This document shows, in pieces, positions 25,282 to 33,078 of a DNA stretch of 42,214 nt. This DNA is from Chloroflexota bacterium (GTDB lineage Bacteria > Chloroflexota > Anaerolineae > Aggregatilineales > Phototrophicaceae). Under the pieces are notes generated by a model. That model saw nothing but the letters and a program-made list of their open reading frames with translations, was not told the origin of the DNA and did no database searches. Each line of letters opens with the position of its first letter. The first letter of the stretch is position 1. A program made the translations under genes and the position numbers. Location of the stretch: the NCBI GenBank assembly GCA_026706445.1, contig JAPOYT010000149.1:1-42214 (forward strand), written 5' to 3'.

Positions 25282-26592
25282 ATGTCCAACTACAACTACC
25301 CCGGCGAACTGGAAAACATCGACCGCGCCATCAACCTCTGGGCGCAGCTCAAAACCGAAACCGGCGCCCCCGGCGTCGTCGACAAGGTCGCCGAAATCAA
25401 GGTCCTCTTCGCCGAGAAGCTGGCCGAGCTGCGCGCCCTGCCCGATGACCCGCGCTTGATGGAGAAAGAGCCAAACGACCTGGCGGGGATCCGCGCCCTG
25501 CGTCCCAGCGGAGCGCGCCGCTATTGGCGCGAGCTGCCCGCGGAGAAATACCGCGACCGCATTGAAGGCGCGATCTTGGGGCGCTTCGCCGGCTGCGTCC
25601 TCGGCTCCATCGTCGAATGCTGGGAAGTCGATAAAATGGAGCGCTGGGCTTCTTACAATGGCGAAACATTCCCGCCAGTGGATTACTGGAAGGAAGCGGA
25701 ACGCCCCAACGATCTCAAATACCGAACCAGCCTGCGCGATACTTTCACCCGCTCAAAAATGGACGGCGTGCCCACTGATGATGACATCATCTACACCCAG
25801 TTGGGTCTGCTCATCCTCGAAGATTATGGACCCGATTTCACCGTCGACGATGTCGGCGCCGCCTGGATGAAATACTTGCCGCACGCCGCCACCGCTGAAG
25901 GCATCGCCCTGCGCAACCTGCACGCTGGCGTCCCGTCCATGCAGGCGGCCGAAGTGGACAATCCCTTCATGTTCTGGATCGGCGCCGATATCCGCTCCGA
26001 CCCCTGGGGTTATGGCGCGCCCGGCTATCCGGAAAAAGCGGCCGAATTCGCCTGGCGTGATTCGGCAATCAGCCACCGGCGCAACGGCATCTACGGCGCG
26101 ATGTATTTCTCCGCCGCCATTGCCGCCGCCTTCGCCCTCGGCGATCCGATGGGGGCGCTGGAAGCCGGCTTGAGCGAGATACCAGCCGACTGCCTGCTGG
26201 CGCGCGAAATCCGCTGGGCGCTGGATCATGCTGGCGAGGTGAAGGACTACAAGCAGGCGCGCGCCGCCGTCGACAGCCGCTACGCCGGCATGCACCGCAT
26301 CCACACCATCAACAACGCCGCGCTCACTGTCTGGGGGCTGGCAATCGGCGGTGATGATTTCACCAAAGCCATCGGCGAGACGGTCGCTATGGGTTTGGAC
26401 AATGATTGCACCGCCGCCACCGTCGGCAGCATCTTCGGCGCCGCCTACGGAAAAGACGCCATCCCCGCCCACTGGACGCGGAACTTCAACAACAAGGTCT
26501 ACTCGTACATCATCGACCAGCCCGAATTCGCCCTCGATGAACTGTTTGATCGCTACACGGCGCAGGCCGCCAAGACGCTCGCGGGGGATTAG
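25282..26592 (+). CDS. ADP-ribosylglycohydrolase-fold protein, array copy 3
   Basis: A 436-aa paralog. The extension reads YNYPGELENIDRAINLWAQL then TGAPGVVDKVAEIKVLF, sharing the pattern of copy 4 more than copies 1-2. The ARH domain starts at RIEGAILGRFAGCVLGSIVE. Metal motifs are VPTDDDIIYT and LDNDCTAATVGS, and GADIRSDPWGYGAPGYPEKA plus SHRRNGIYG are intact. GGAG lies 7 bases ahead of the ATG. The DNA around ATCGGCGGTGATGATTTC near its 3' half is identical to that of copy 4, indicating a comparatively recent duplication or gene conversion. Confidence 0.88.
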   Translation: MSNYNYPGELENIDRAINLWAQLKTETGAPGVVDKVAEIKVLFAEKLAELRALPDDPRLMEKEPNDLAGIRALRPSGARRYWRELPAEKYRDRIEGAILGRFAGCVLGSIVECWEVDKMERWASYNGETFPPVDYWKEAERPNDLKYRTSLRDTFTRSKMDGVPTDDDIIYTQLGLLILEDYGPDFTVDDVGAAWMKYLPHAATAEGIALRNLHAGVPSMQAAEVDNPFMFWIGADIRSDPWGYGAPGYPEKAAEFAWRDSAISHRRNGIYGAMYFSAAIAAAFALGDPMGALEAGLSEIPADCLLAREIRWALDHAGEVKDYKQARAAVDSRYAGMHRIHTINNAALTVWGLAIGGDDFTKAIGETVAMGLDNDCTAATVGSIFGAAYGKDAIPAHWTRNFNNKVYSYIIDQPEFALDELFDRYTAQAAKTLAGD

Positions 26593-26613
26593 GCATCCAT
26601 TCTGCAATTGAAG

Positions 26614-26709
26614 AGGCGACCGGCGGGCAGTGTCTACGCGCAGCGGTGGCTCGTCCACAAGGCAAAATGCGAAGCATGTTGGGCGGCGGGTCAGCCACCG
26701 GCTGACTCC
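26614..26709. repeat. Hairpin repeats after array copy 3
   Basis: An expanded hairpin at 26614-26656 (core GGCAGTGTCTACGCG, arms GGCGACC and GGCTCGTCC, slightly decayed) and a drifted simple one at 26688-26709 (GGGTCAGCC-ACC-GGCTGACTCC), in which both arms have changed together and kept pairing. Confidence 0.7.
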
Positions 26710-26838
26710 TGTTTACGTTGCGGGCGGCAAACCCCATCCCCCGGCCCCTTCCCCAGCAAGCTAGGGAAGGGGAGCTTAGCGCAGCGGGACGCAAGGTATT
26801 TTGCGTGGGCGGCGGCATAGTCGCGCGAGGGTCTACAA
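26708..26838. repeat. Long dispersed repeat, copy B (inverted)
   Basis: Reverse-complement copy of the element at 9517-9647, with few substitutions: CCTGTTTACGTT at its left end and GGTCTACAA at its right end. It sits inside the 412-bp spacer between array copies 3 and 4, directly next to hairpin repeats, the same association as at copy A. Confidence 0.85.
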
Positions 26839-26862
26839 GTTTCTTCAGTTTGGAAATCGAAG

Positions 26863-26977
26863 GGGCGATCGCAGGTCAGTGTCGCAGGTCAGTGTCTACG
26901 CGACCTACGCGACCTACGCGACCCGGTGATTCGCCCGCCTTGATGCGGAAATGTAGGGACGACCTATCAGGTCGCCC
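26863..26977. repeat. Expanded and simple hairpin repeats before array copy 4
   Basis: At 26863-26936 the loop has grown by tandem micro-duplication: GCAGGTCAGTGTC appears twice and the 9-mer ACGCGACCT is repeated, giving three ACGCGACC units in a row. At 26956-26977 a simple GGGACGACC-TATCA-GGTCGCCC hairpin follows. No gene is present in this spacer apart from these repeats and the long repeat. Confidence 0.8.
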
Positions 26978-27004
26978 GAATATGCACAAAATAGGAGACG
27001 AACC

Positions 27005-28306
27005 ATGACCCCGTACAATTACCCCGAACCACTGCAAGACATCGAACGGACGATAAACGCCTGGGCGCAGCATAAAGCCGAAACTGGCGCCGATGGCGTC
27101 GGCGAAAAGATGGCGGAAATCAAGACGCTGCTCTTCGAAAAGCTGGCGGAGCTGCGCGCCTTGTCCGAAGATCCCGCCCTGCGCGCCGCCGAACCGGACG
27201 ACCTGGCGGCAATCCGCGGGTTACGGCCCGAAGGGGTTCGCCGATACTGGACCGACCTGCCCGAAGCCACCTACCGCGACCGGCTCGAAGGCGCATGGCT
27301 GGGGCGCTGCGCCGGCAACGTTCTCGGCTCCATTGTCGAGCTCTGGGCGCCGGAAAAAATGGAGGCTTGGGCTGCTTATCTGGGCGATGCCTTCCCGCCC
27401 GAAGATTACTGGCGCGAGGCCGAACGCCCCTTTGAATACAAATACGAGACCAGCCTGCGCGACGCTTTCACGCCCTCAAAAATGGACGGCGTGCCCACCG
27501 ATGACGACCTCATCTACACGCAAGTTGGCATGCTGATCCTGGAAGACTACGGCATCGACTTCACAGTGGACGATGTCGGCGCCGCCTGGGTCAAATACTT
27601 GCCCGTCTCGCCGGCGACGCCCGTGCTGGGCAATCTGCAGGCGGACGTGCCAGCCACGCAGGCGGCTGCGGTCGACAACCCCACCATGTTCTGGATTATC
27701 GGCAGCATTTCTGCCGACCCCTGGGGTTATGCCGCGCCCGGCTATCCGGAGTTAGCGGCTGATTTCGCCTGGCGTCAATCCACCGTCTGCAACCGCCGCA
27801 ATGGCATCTACGGCGCAATGTATTTCTCGGCCGCCATCGCCGCCGCCTTCGCCCTGGGCGATCCGATGAAAGCGCTCGAAGCCGCCCTGGCCGAGATACC
27901 GGCCGATTGCGTCTTGGCAAATGAAGTACGCTGGGCGCTGGACGTCGCCGGCGACATCAAGGATTACCGCGCCGCCCGCGCCGCCGCCGACGAGCGCTAC
28001 GGCGGCATGCACCCGGTCCATACGATCAACAACGCCGCCCTGACGATTTGGGGGCTGGCAATCGGCGGTGATGATTTCACCAAAGTCATCGGCGAGACCG
28101 TCGCGATGGGCTTGGACAATGATTGCACCGCCGCCAGCGCCGGCAGCATATTCGGCGCCGCCTACGGAAAAGACGCCATTCCCGAGCAGTGGACGCGCAA
28201 TTTCAACAACAAGGCGCATTCCTTCATCATCGGGCAGCCCGAATTCGCCATCGACGACATGATCAATCGCTTCACCGCCTTGGCGAAACAAGCGCACGCC
28301 GGCTGA
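27005..28306 (+). CDS. ADP-ribosylglycohydrolase-fold protein, array copy 4 (divergent)
   Basis: A 433-aa paralog. The extension (YNYPEPLQDIERTINAWAQH) and ARH start (RLEGAWLGRCAGNVLGSIVE) are typical and both metal motifs remain: VPTDDDLIYT and LDNDCTAASAGS. The middle has changed. The segment with FTAEG in the others is replaced by a shorter SPATPVLGNL, GADIRSDPWG becomes GSISADPWG, and SHRRNGIYG becomes CNRRNGIYG. These sites line the family's substrate pocket side of the fold in related sequences, so altered specificity or partial decay is likely. AGGAG lies 9 bases ahead of the ATG. Confidence 0.87.
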   Translation: MTPYNYPEPLQDIERTINAWAQHKAETGADGVGEKMAEIKTLLFEKLAELRALSEDPALRAAEPDDLAAIRGLRPEGVRRYWTDLPEATYRDRLEGAWLGRCAGNVLGSIVELWAPEKMEAWAAYLGDAFPPEDYWREAERPFEYKYETSLRDAFTPSKMDGVPTDDDLIYTQVGMLILEDYGIDFTVDDVGAAWVKYLPVSPATPVLGNLQADVPATQAAAVDNPTMFWIIGSISADPWGYAAPGYPELAADFAWRQSTVCNRRNGIYGAMYFSAAIAAAFALGDPMKALEAALAEIPADCVLANEVRWALDVAGDIKDYRAARAAADERYGGMHPVHTINNAALTIWGLAIGGDDFTKVIGETVAMGLDNDCTAASAGSIFGAAYGKDAIPEQWTRNFNNKAHSFIIGQPEFAIDDMINRFTALAKQAHAG

Positions 28307-28332
28307 GACCAGCCACAGCAAGCGAAAATGTA

Positions 28333-28609
28333 AGGACGGCCGGCGGTCAGTGTCTGCACGGCCTAGGCGTGGCGGCCAAACTACCGCTTACGCTGTCAGA
28401 TGCCCGTAGACCTTGTCCCAAATACGGCGTGTGTACGGGCGAGCGACCTGCAGTGTCTACGCGCAGCGGTGGCTCGCCCCGCAGAATCCTGTTTCAATTT
28501 CCGTTGATTTGAATTGACACAGTATCGGACAAGCCTTGTAAGGGCGAGCGGCGGGCAGTGTCGCAGGTCAGTGTCGGCGGTCAGTGTCTACGCGACCAAT
28601 TAGGTCGCC
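28333..28609. repeat. Three expanded hairpin repeats after array copy 4
   Basis: Elements at 28333-28377 (arms GGACGGCC/GGCGGCC), 28438-28479 (GGGCGAGC/GCTCGCCC with GCAGTGTCTACGCGCAG loop) and 28542-28609 (three successive GTCAGTGTC-like units and a GACC-AATTA-GGTC inner stem). They fill the 329-bp spacer before the next gene, which has no clear promoter of its own. Confidence 0.75.
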
Positions 28610-28635
28610 AGCCCAACATTTGCGGATAGGCGCCT

Positions 28636-30051
28636 ATGACAGAGTCCATTCTACTTCTCGACCCGCGCGCCGTCGCCTCAACCACCAAAGCCAAGCTCCA
28701 ACTCGGCGCCATCACCAAACAGCCCGCCAACCCCCTCTTCAGCGAAGAAGGCTGCGCCCACCCACCCAAACCCTGGGAAGCGCGCCTCGACAACGTCTAC
28801 CCCAACGTCATCTATGACGACGAAGACGGCCTCTTCAAATGCTGGTACAAATCCTTCATCTATGATGGTTTGTCCAACCGAACGCCGCTGACGCAACGTC
28901 CACAGCAATCTTACGGCGAAAGCGAACGCGAAGAGGGCTTGCTTTACGCCACATCGGATGACGGCATTTATTGGGAGAAACCCGACCTCGGCATCATTGA
29001 CTTCGAAGGCTCGGAAGCTAACAATCTCGTCATGCGCCGGGCGACGCACGGCCTGCACGCCGGCGGTGTGCTGAAAGACGCGCGCGACCCCGACCCCGCC
29101 CGCCGCTACAAATTCATCCATCGCAACGCCAGCGCGCGCAGAATGGCGTCCTGCTTTTCCCCCGACGGCTTGCATTGGTCGCAGCCGATACCCTGGCGCG
29201 AACACGACGCCATCGGCGATTGCCACAACAACGCCATCTGGTCGTCCGCGCTTGAGCGCTACATCTGCATCACACGCGGCTGGGCTGATGGCATCCGCAC
29301 CGTCCTGCGCAGCGAAAGCGAAGACTTCATCCACTGGACTAAACCCTTCGAGATTATGCGCGGTCTCGACGCCCACGATCAAATCTACTCGATGCCCATT
29401 TGTCTCTACGGCGATCTGTACATCGGGCTGCCGTCCCTCTTTCACAAAGGCGATGCTTCGGCCGCCGATTGGGATACGGTCGATACCGAATTGGCGATCA
29501 GCGCCGATAGCGTCAATTGGCGGCGGATCTGCCGGCGCCAATCGCTGATTCCGCGCGGCGAAGGCGAATACCCCGATGGCGACTATGACTGCGGCTGTAT
29601 CTACGCCGCGGCGCCCTTTGTCCACGATGACAAAATTCTCATCTACTATGGCGGGGGGAACGGTCGGCACAACAATTGGCGCGAGGGCTCGCTCAATCTG
29701 GCGACGCTCGACCTGGACCGCTGGGCTGGCTACACAGCGCGCGATACGCACGACGCCGCGACAGTGGAGACGACTGCGCTGCAGTTATCCGGCGAGCGCC
29801 TGACACTGAATGCCGAACTGGGGCGGGGCGGCTGGATTCGTTACGCGCTGCTGGACGGGGGCCGGGCGGCGCTGGCAGGCTTCGGCTTCGATGACTGCCT
29901 TCCAGTCAAGCGGGGCGGCGCAAGCTGCGAACTCCGCTGGCGCAAAAGCGATATCGCAATGCTAAAGGGCAGGGCAGCGCGCGTGGCTTTCAACTTTCAG
30001 CGGGCGACGCTCTACGCACTCAACGCAGCTCAGCTCCCGGCCGCCGATTGA
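28636..30051 (+). CDS. GH32/GH43-like beta-propeller protein
   Basis: A 471-aa protein of the five-bladed-propeller glycosidase type (GH32/43/68/130-like). Visible features are NPLF near residue 32 followed by YPNVIYDDEDGLFKCWYKSF, the repeated blade edges YATSDDGIYWEKP, CFSPDGLHWSQP and RSESEDFIHWTKP, and a C-terminal beta-sandwich-like tail. No signal peptide. I cannot assign the three catalytic carboxylates with certainty. Uncharacterised relatives occur in sugar-utilisation loci. It follows the ARH array and may share its transcript, though only a weak ribosome binding site precedes the ATG. Its 3' end overlaps the convergent dioxygenase gene by 32 bp. Confidence 0.7.
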   Translation: MTESILLLDPRAVASTTKAKLQLGAITKQPANPLFSEEGCAHPPKPWEARLDNVYPNVIYDDEDGLFKCWYKSFIYDGLSNRTPLTQRPQQSYGESEREEGLLYATSDDGIYWEKPDLGIIDFEGSEANNLVMRRATHGLHAGGVLKDARDPDPARRYKFIHRNASARRMASCFSPDGLHWSQPIPWREHDAIGDCHNNAIWSSALERYICITRGWADGIRTVLRSESEDFIHWTKPFEIMRGLDAHDQIYSMPICLYGDLYIGLPSLFHKGDASAADWDTVDTELAISADSVNWRRICRRQSLIPRGEGEYPDGDYDCGCIYAAAPFVHDDKILIYYGGGNGRHNNWREGSLNLATLDLDRWAGYTARDTHDAATVETTALQLSGERLTLNAELGRGGWIRYALLDGGRAALAGFGFDDCLPVKRGGASCELRWRKSDIAMLKGRAARVAFNFQRATLYALNAAQLPAAD

Positions 30052-30853
30052 GCCGGATCGGCGCGGCATCGCCCGCGTACACAGGCCGCAAGCGCTCAAG
30101 CAAATCACCGTTATGCGCCTGCCAATCGGCGGGCCAATCGCTGTCCGCCAGATAAGCGCGGATGCTCTCGGGCAAGTTGGCGTAATCGGGATAATACCAG
30201 AGCGTGATATTGGTGCGCCGCTGATCGCTATTGTTGCCGTGCGCCGCATGCAACAGCCGCGCGCCGCCCATCACCACATCGCCCGCCTTCACCGGCACAT
30301 CGACTTCGCTCTCAGCCCGCTGGAAAGCCAAATGCGCCGTATCAGCGGCTCGGCTCAGATCGTCCTCATGCGCGTCCGGCAGGGCATCGTGCAAGCGATG
30401 ACGCTTCAAATGCGAACCCGGTATCAGCCGCAGGCAGCCATTATGCCGCGTCGTACCGACCAGATAAATCATCAAGAAACACTGAATCGTCCGCGGCGTA
30501 TAACTGATCGGATCGTCCCAAAAGCGCGCGTCTTGATGCCAAAACAGCGGCGGGCTCTTTGGCGGCTTGCTGATGATGAAGCCGCTGCCCCATTTCGGAT
30601 CGGGGAAGCCGAGCCCCGCCAGCGCCTGCAATATCGGCCGATAAGCGATTAGCCGCGCCATGAAGGGATCTTCGGTGGCGCGAATAAGGCTGCCCTGCGC
30701 CCGCTGCCGTTCGAAGTGCGCCGCCTCCTGCCGCGCAATCACCCGGTCAGTGACTTCGCGCAATCGCTCTATCATGCCATCGTCAATGACGCCTTCCAGC
30801 AGACAGAAGCCGTCCCGATCGAGTTGCTGCCGTTTCTTTTCGTAGTCAATCAT
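30020..30853 (-). CDS. Phytanoyl-CoA dioxygenase (PhyH)-family protein
   Basis: A 277-aa Fe(II)/2-oxoglutarate-dependent oxygenase. The facial triad is visible: H106-Q-D108 (FWHQDARFW) and a distal His at 202 or 205 (LLHAAHGNNS), followed by the 2-oxoglutarate-binding Arg in RRTNITLWYY. I prefer the ATG at 30853 (MIDYEKKRQQLDRDGF), which gives the usual start just before the DGF motif; an ATG at 30895 and a GTG at 30904 are upstream alternatives. Such proteins hydroxylate small molecules, lipids or secondary metabolites, and are numerous in some marine bacteria. Its tail overlaps the convergent propeller gene by 32 bp. Confidence 0.9.
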   Translation of the reverse strand: MIDYEKKRQQLDRDGFCLLEGVIDDGMIERLREVTDRVIARQEAAHFERQRAQGSLIRATEDPFMARLIAYRPILQALAGLGFPDPKWGSGFIISKPPKSPPLFWHQDARFWDDPISYTPRTIQCFLMIYLVGTTRHNGCLRLIPGSHLKRHRLHDALPDAHEDDLSRAADTAHLAFQRAESEVDVPVKAGDVVMGGARLLHAAHGNNSDQRRTNITLWYYPDYANLPESIRAYLADSDWPADWQAHNGDLLERLRPVYAGDAAPIRLNRRPGAELR

Positions 30854-30935
30854 CACCGATTCACTTTCGCCGCCCTGCGATCTAGGCAGTAACATGTTTA
30901 TCACGCGAAAAAGATAACATATCTATAGCAAGAAA

Positions 30936-30956
30936 GGGCGAGCCACCGGCCCGCCC
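30936..30956. repeat. Simple hairpin repeat with one mismatch
   Basis: GGGCGAGCC-ACC-GGCCCGCCC, with one A-C mismatch in an otherwise perfect 9-bp stem. It lies in the gap between the aminotransferase and the dioxygenase, downstream of the aminotransferase stop. Confidence 0.8.
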
Positions 30957-30988
30957 GTACACACTGTGAATTATTTTGAAAATTGCAT

Positions 30989-32146
30989 TTAACCGGCAGT
31001 CATTCCTATTGTTTTCTTGGATTTACTTAAAAAGTGATCGTTGATGAACTGCTCGAAGGGTTCCAGCGCATGGGGCAGGGTGGTCCGCCCCAAGCCCAAA
31101 CGGAAGTAATTGCCCTCAAATAACATAACATCGGCCGGCAAGACCATAACACCTTGCTCGGCGACCACCGCATTAGCGAATTCAGCCACCGGCATACCGG
31201 CTTTCAGTTCCGCGAGCGTTATCGTGCCGCATTTGGGGTAACTCAGCCAAAATAGCTCGTCATAGCGCCCAAAGAAGTCGCGGCAATAGCCGATATTCTC
31301 CCGCACAATCTCGCTGCTGCGCGCGGTCAGCGCCCGCCAATTCTCCAGCGCGATCAAAGCCAGAATCTCGCTCGGCGCGCTGCCGCAAATCGTCGTATAA
31401 CTTTTCATCTCTTGCAGCTCATGGAGCAAGTCGGCATCGCGCGTGATCAGCCAGCCGACGCGCAAGCCGGGCAAGCCGAAACATTTCGACAAACCGCCAA
31501 GCACGATCGCCCGCTCATACAACTCGCAAGCCGACGGCAGCCGCAGGCTCTCGTCATGTTCGGTGAAACGATAAATCTCATCCGAGAACAGAATCATATT
31601 CTGTCTGCGCGCCAATTCAACGATGCGCTGGAAATCGGCTTGGCTCGGCAGATAACCCGTGGGATTATGCGGAAAATTGATAATCAGCATTTTCGTGTCG
31701 GGTCGGATCAACGCTTCCAGCTCGTCAACATCGAAATGCCAGCCCGCATCCGTCCGCCGCTGCTGCCAAAAAGAAAGCCGGCAGCCGGTCGCCCGCGCGA
31801 TCTCCCACAGCGATTGAAAACTGGGCTGCATCGCCACCACATGATCCCCCGCCGCCAGCAGCCTGCTCATCGGCAGGAAGACGCCTTCCTCCGGCACCAC
31901 TTCGAGCGCATCGTCCGCGCCGATGCCCACGTGCATGTCGGCGATGGCCGCGCGCAATTCGGGATGCCCCTGCGTCTCGGTATAACCCAGCCACAGCTTC
32001 TCGAATTGCTGGCGGCGCTCAGGCGACGCGTAGCCCAGCAGTTCATCCAGCGTCAGCGGCTCCGTGTCCGATTGGCTGATGCCGTATGGCGCGCTGAACT
32101 CGTGCTGGCGGAAGAAGTTCTCGATTTTGAACGGGGCGAATTTCAT
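30989..32146 (-). CDS. PLP-dependent aminotransferase, class I/II
   Basis: A 385-aa fold-type I enzyme. N161 in FPHNPTG, D189 and Y192 in SDEIY, Schiff-base K221 in GGLSKCFGLPGLRVGW, and a C-terminal Arg in YFRLGLGR bind PLP and the substrate carboxylate. The ATG at 32146 follows GGAAGGTG at a good distance. The N-terminal FFRQHEFSAPYGISQSD resembles a subgroup of aspartate-aminotransferase-like proteins that includes capreomycidine-synthase-like enzymes; I do not commit to a reaction. It is the next gene after the nuclease-like gene on the same strand but is separated by 175 bp. Confidence 0.9.
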   Translation of the reverse strand: MKFAPFKIENFFRQHEFSAPYGISQSDTEPLTLDELLGYASPERRQQFEKLWLGYTETQGHPELRAAIADMHVGIGADDALEVVPEEGVFLPMSRLLAAGDHVVAMQPSFQSLWEIARATGCRLSFWQQRRTDAGWHFDVDELEALIRPDTKMLIINFPHNPTGYLPSQADFQRIVELARRQNMILFSDEIYRFTEHDESLRLPSACELYERAIVLGGLSKCFGLPGLRVGWLITRDADLLHELQEMKSYTTICGSAPSEILALIALENWRALTARSSEIVRENIGYCRDFFGRYDELFWLSYPKCGTITLAELKAGMPVAEFANAVVAEQGVMVLPADVMLFEGNYFRLGLGRTTLPHALEPFEQFINDHFLSKSKKTIGMTAG

Positions 32147-32239
32147 GATTATCACCTTCCGGGCTCATTAAGCGCGAATCAACTTAACCACAGTCCCTCG
32201 CAAGTCAAGGCCTGGCTCGCGCAATATGTTGATTTGTAG

Positions 32240-32260
32240 GGGCGAGCCGGTGGCTCGCCC
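32240..32260. repeat. Simple hairpin repeat
   Basis: GGGCGAGCC-GGT-GGCTCGCCC, a perfect 9-bp stem, in the gap between the endonuclease-like gene and the aminotransferase gene. No T-tract follows on either strand. Confidence 0.85.
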
Positions 32261-32321
32261 GCAATTCCAAGATGCGCTTGGGTTGGCTGTCTCCGCGGGT
32301 TGCCGACGCCCTATCTTCAAC

Positions 32322-33077
32322 TCAACCCGCCACATCAAGGAAGACGCCATTGTGATCGCTCAGTTCTCTGTCGTCGGAATCGTACTGGCTGATGTACTCC
32401 AGAGAGTTTACTCGCAATTCTGAGGACATGGCGATGTGGTCGATGAAGTGACGTCTGATGCCAGCGGTGGGTATCAGCCAGCCTTCAAAGGTCGCTTTCC
32501 GTTTTTGATTGACGAGGCTGCCTTCGTAGGGATAGTTGAAAGCCGGTATCTGCATATTAAAATCGCCGAGAAGGATGGTTCGTATGGGCTCTTTGCTGTA
32601 TGGCAGGAATTCTTCGCGGATTAAGCGGGGCAGGAACTCTTCGTTCAGGGCATCGAGATATTCGCAAGCGCCTTGCCAAAACGTCATTCGCTGCTCGCCC
32701 CATTTTGCATGATTGCGATAATGCGCGTACGGGATGCACATGCCAATAATCGTCCATTGCTTGTAGCCAACGACGGTATTCGCCTTGATGAAACGACCAG
32801 GCGGCATGTTTGGCGAGCCGAGCGCGTCGACATTCGACCAGCCAAATCGGCTCCACAAAACCACTTTGCGCGCGCCGCGCTCTTCGGGCCAGCCCCAGCC
32901 CGATAACTCGCTGGAAATCGTCCGCTTGCCGTCTGGCATCGCCTCAGGGTAGGCTTCCGTCAAGCAGATGACGTCGGCGTCATAACTGGCGACGCGTTCG
33001 CTGATTTTGCGCAGCTTGTCGGAACCGACGCGATGTCGGTCTCCTTGGGCATTCCAATTCAGTATTTTTATGCTCAT
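32322..33077 (-). CDS. Endonuclease/exonuclease/phosphatase-fold protein
   Basis: A 251-aa EEP-superfamily protein. Catalytic positions are recognisable: Asn in ILNWNAQGD, Glu41 in LTEAYP, Asp and Asn in LLGDFNM, Asp/His in FIDHIAM and the terminal SDHNGVFLDV. The ATG at 33077 lies one base after the SWIM-protein stop, so the two are strictly coupled; a longer frame would start inside that gene. Substrates in this superfamily range from DNA to phospholipids and phosphoproteins, so no activity is assigned. Confidence 0.85.
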   Translation of the reverse strand: MSIKILNWNAQGDRHRVGSDKLRKISERVASYDADVICLTEAYPEAMPDGKRTISSELSGWGWPEERGARKVVLWSRFGWSNVDALGSPNMPPGRFIKANTVVGYKQWTIIGMCIPYAHYRNHAKWGEQRMTFWQGACEYLDALNEEFLPRLIREEFLPYSKEPIRTILLGDFNMQIPAFNYPYEGSLVNQKRKATFEGWLIPTAGIRRHFIDHIAMSSELRVNSLEYISQYDSDDRELSDHNGVFLDVAG

Positions 33078-33078
33078 G

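Noticed and set aside
22188..28306. Nitrogenase regulation by DraG-like enzymes
   Set aside because: There is no DraT or nif gene, the copies are four in tandem, and their 90-residue N-terminal extension is not a DraG feature.
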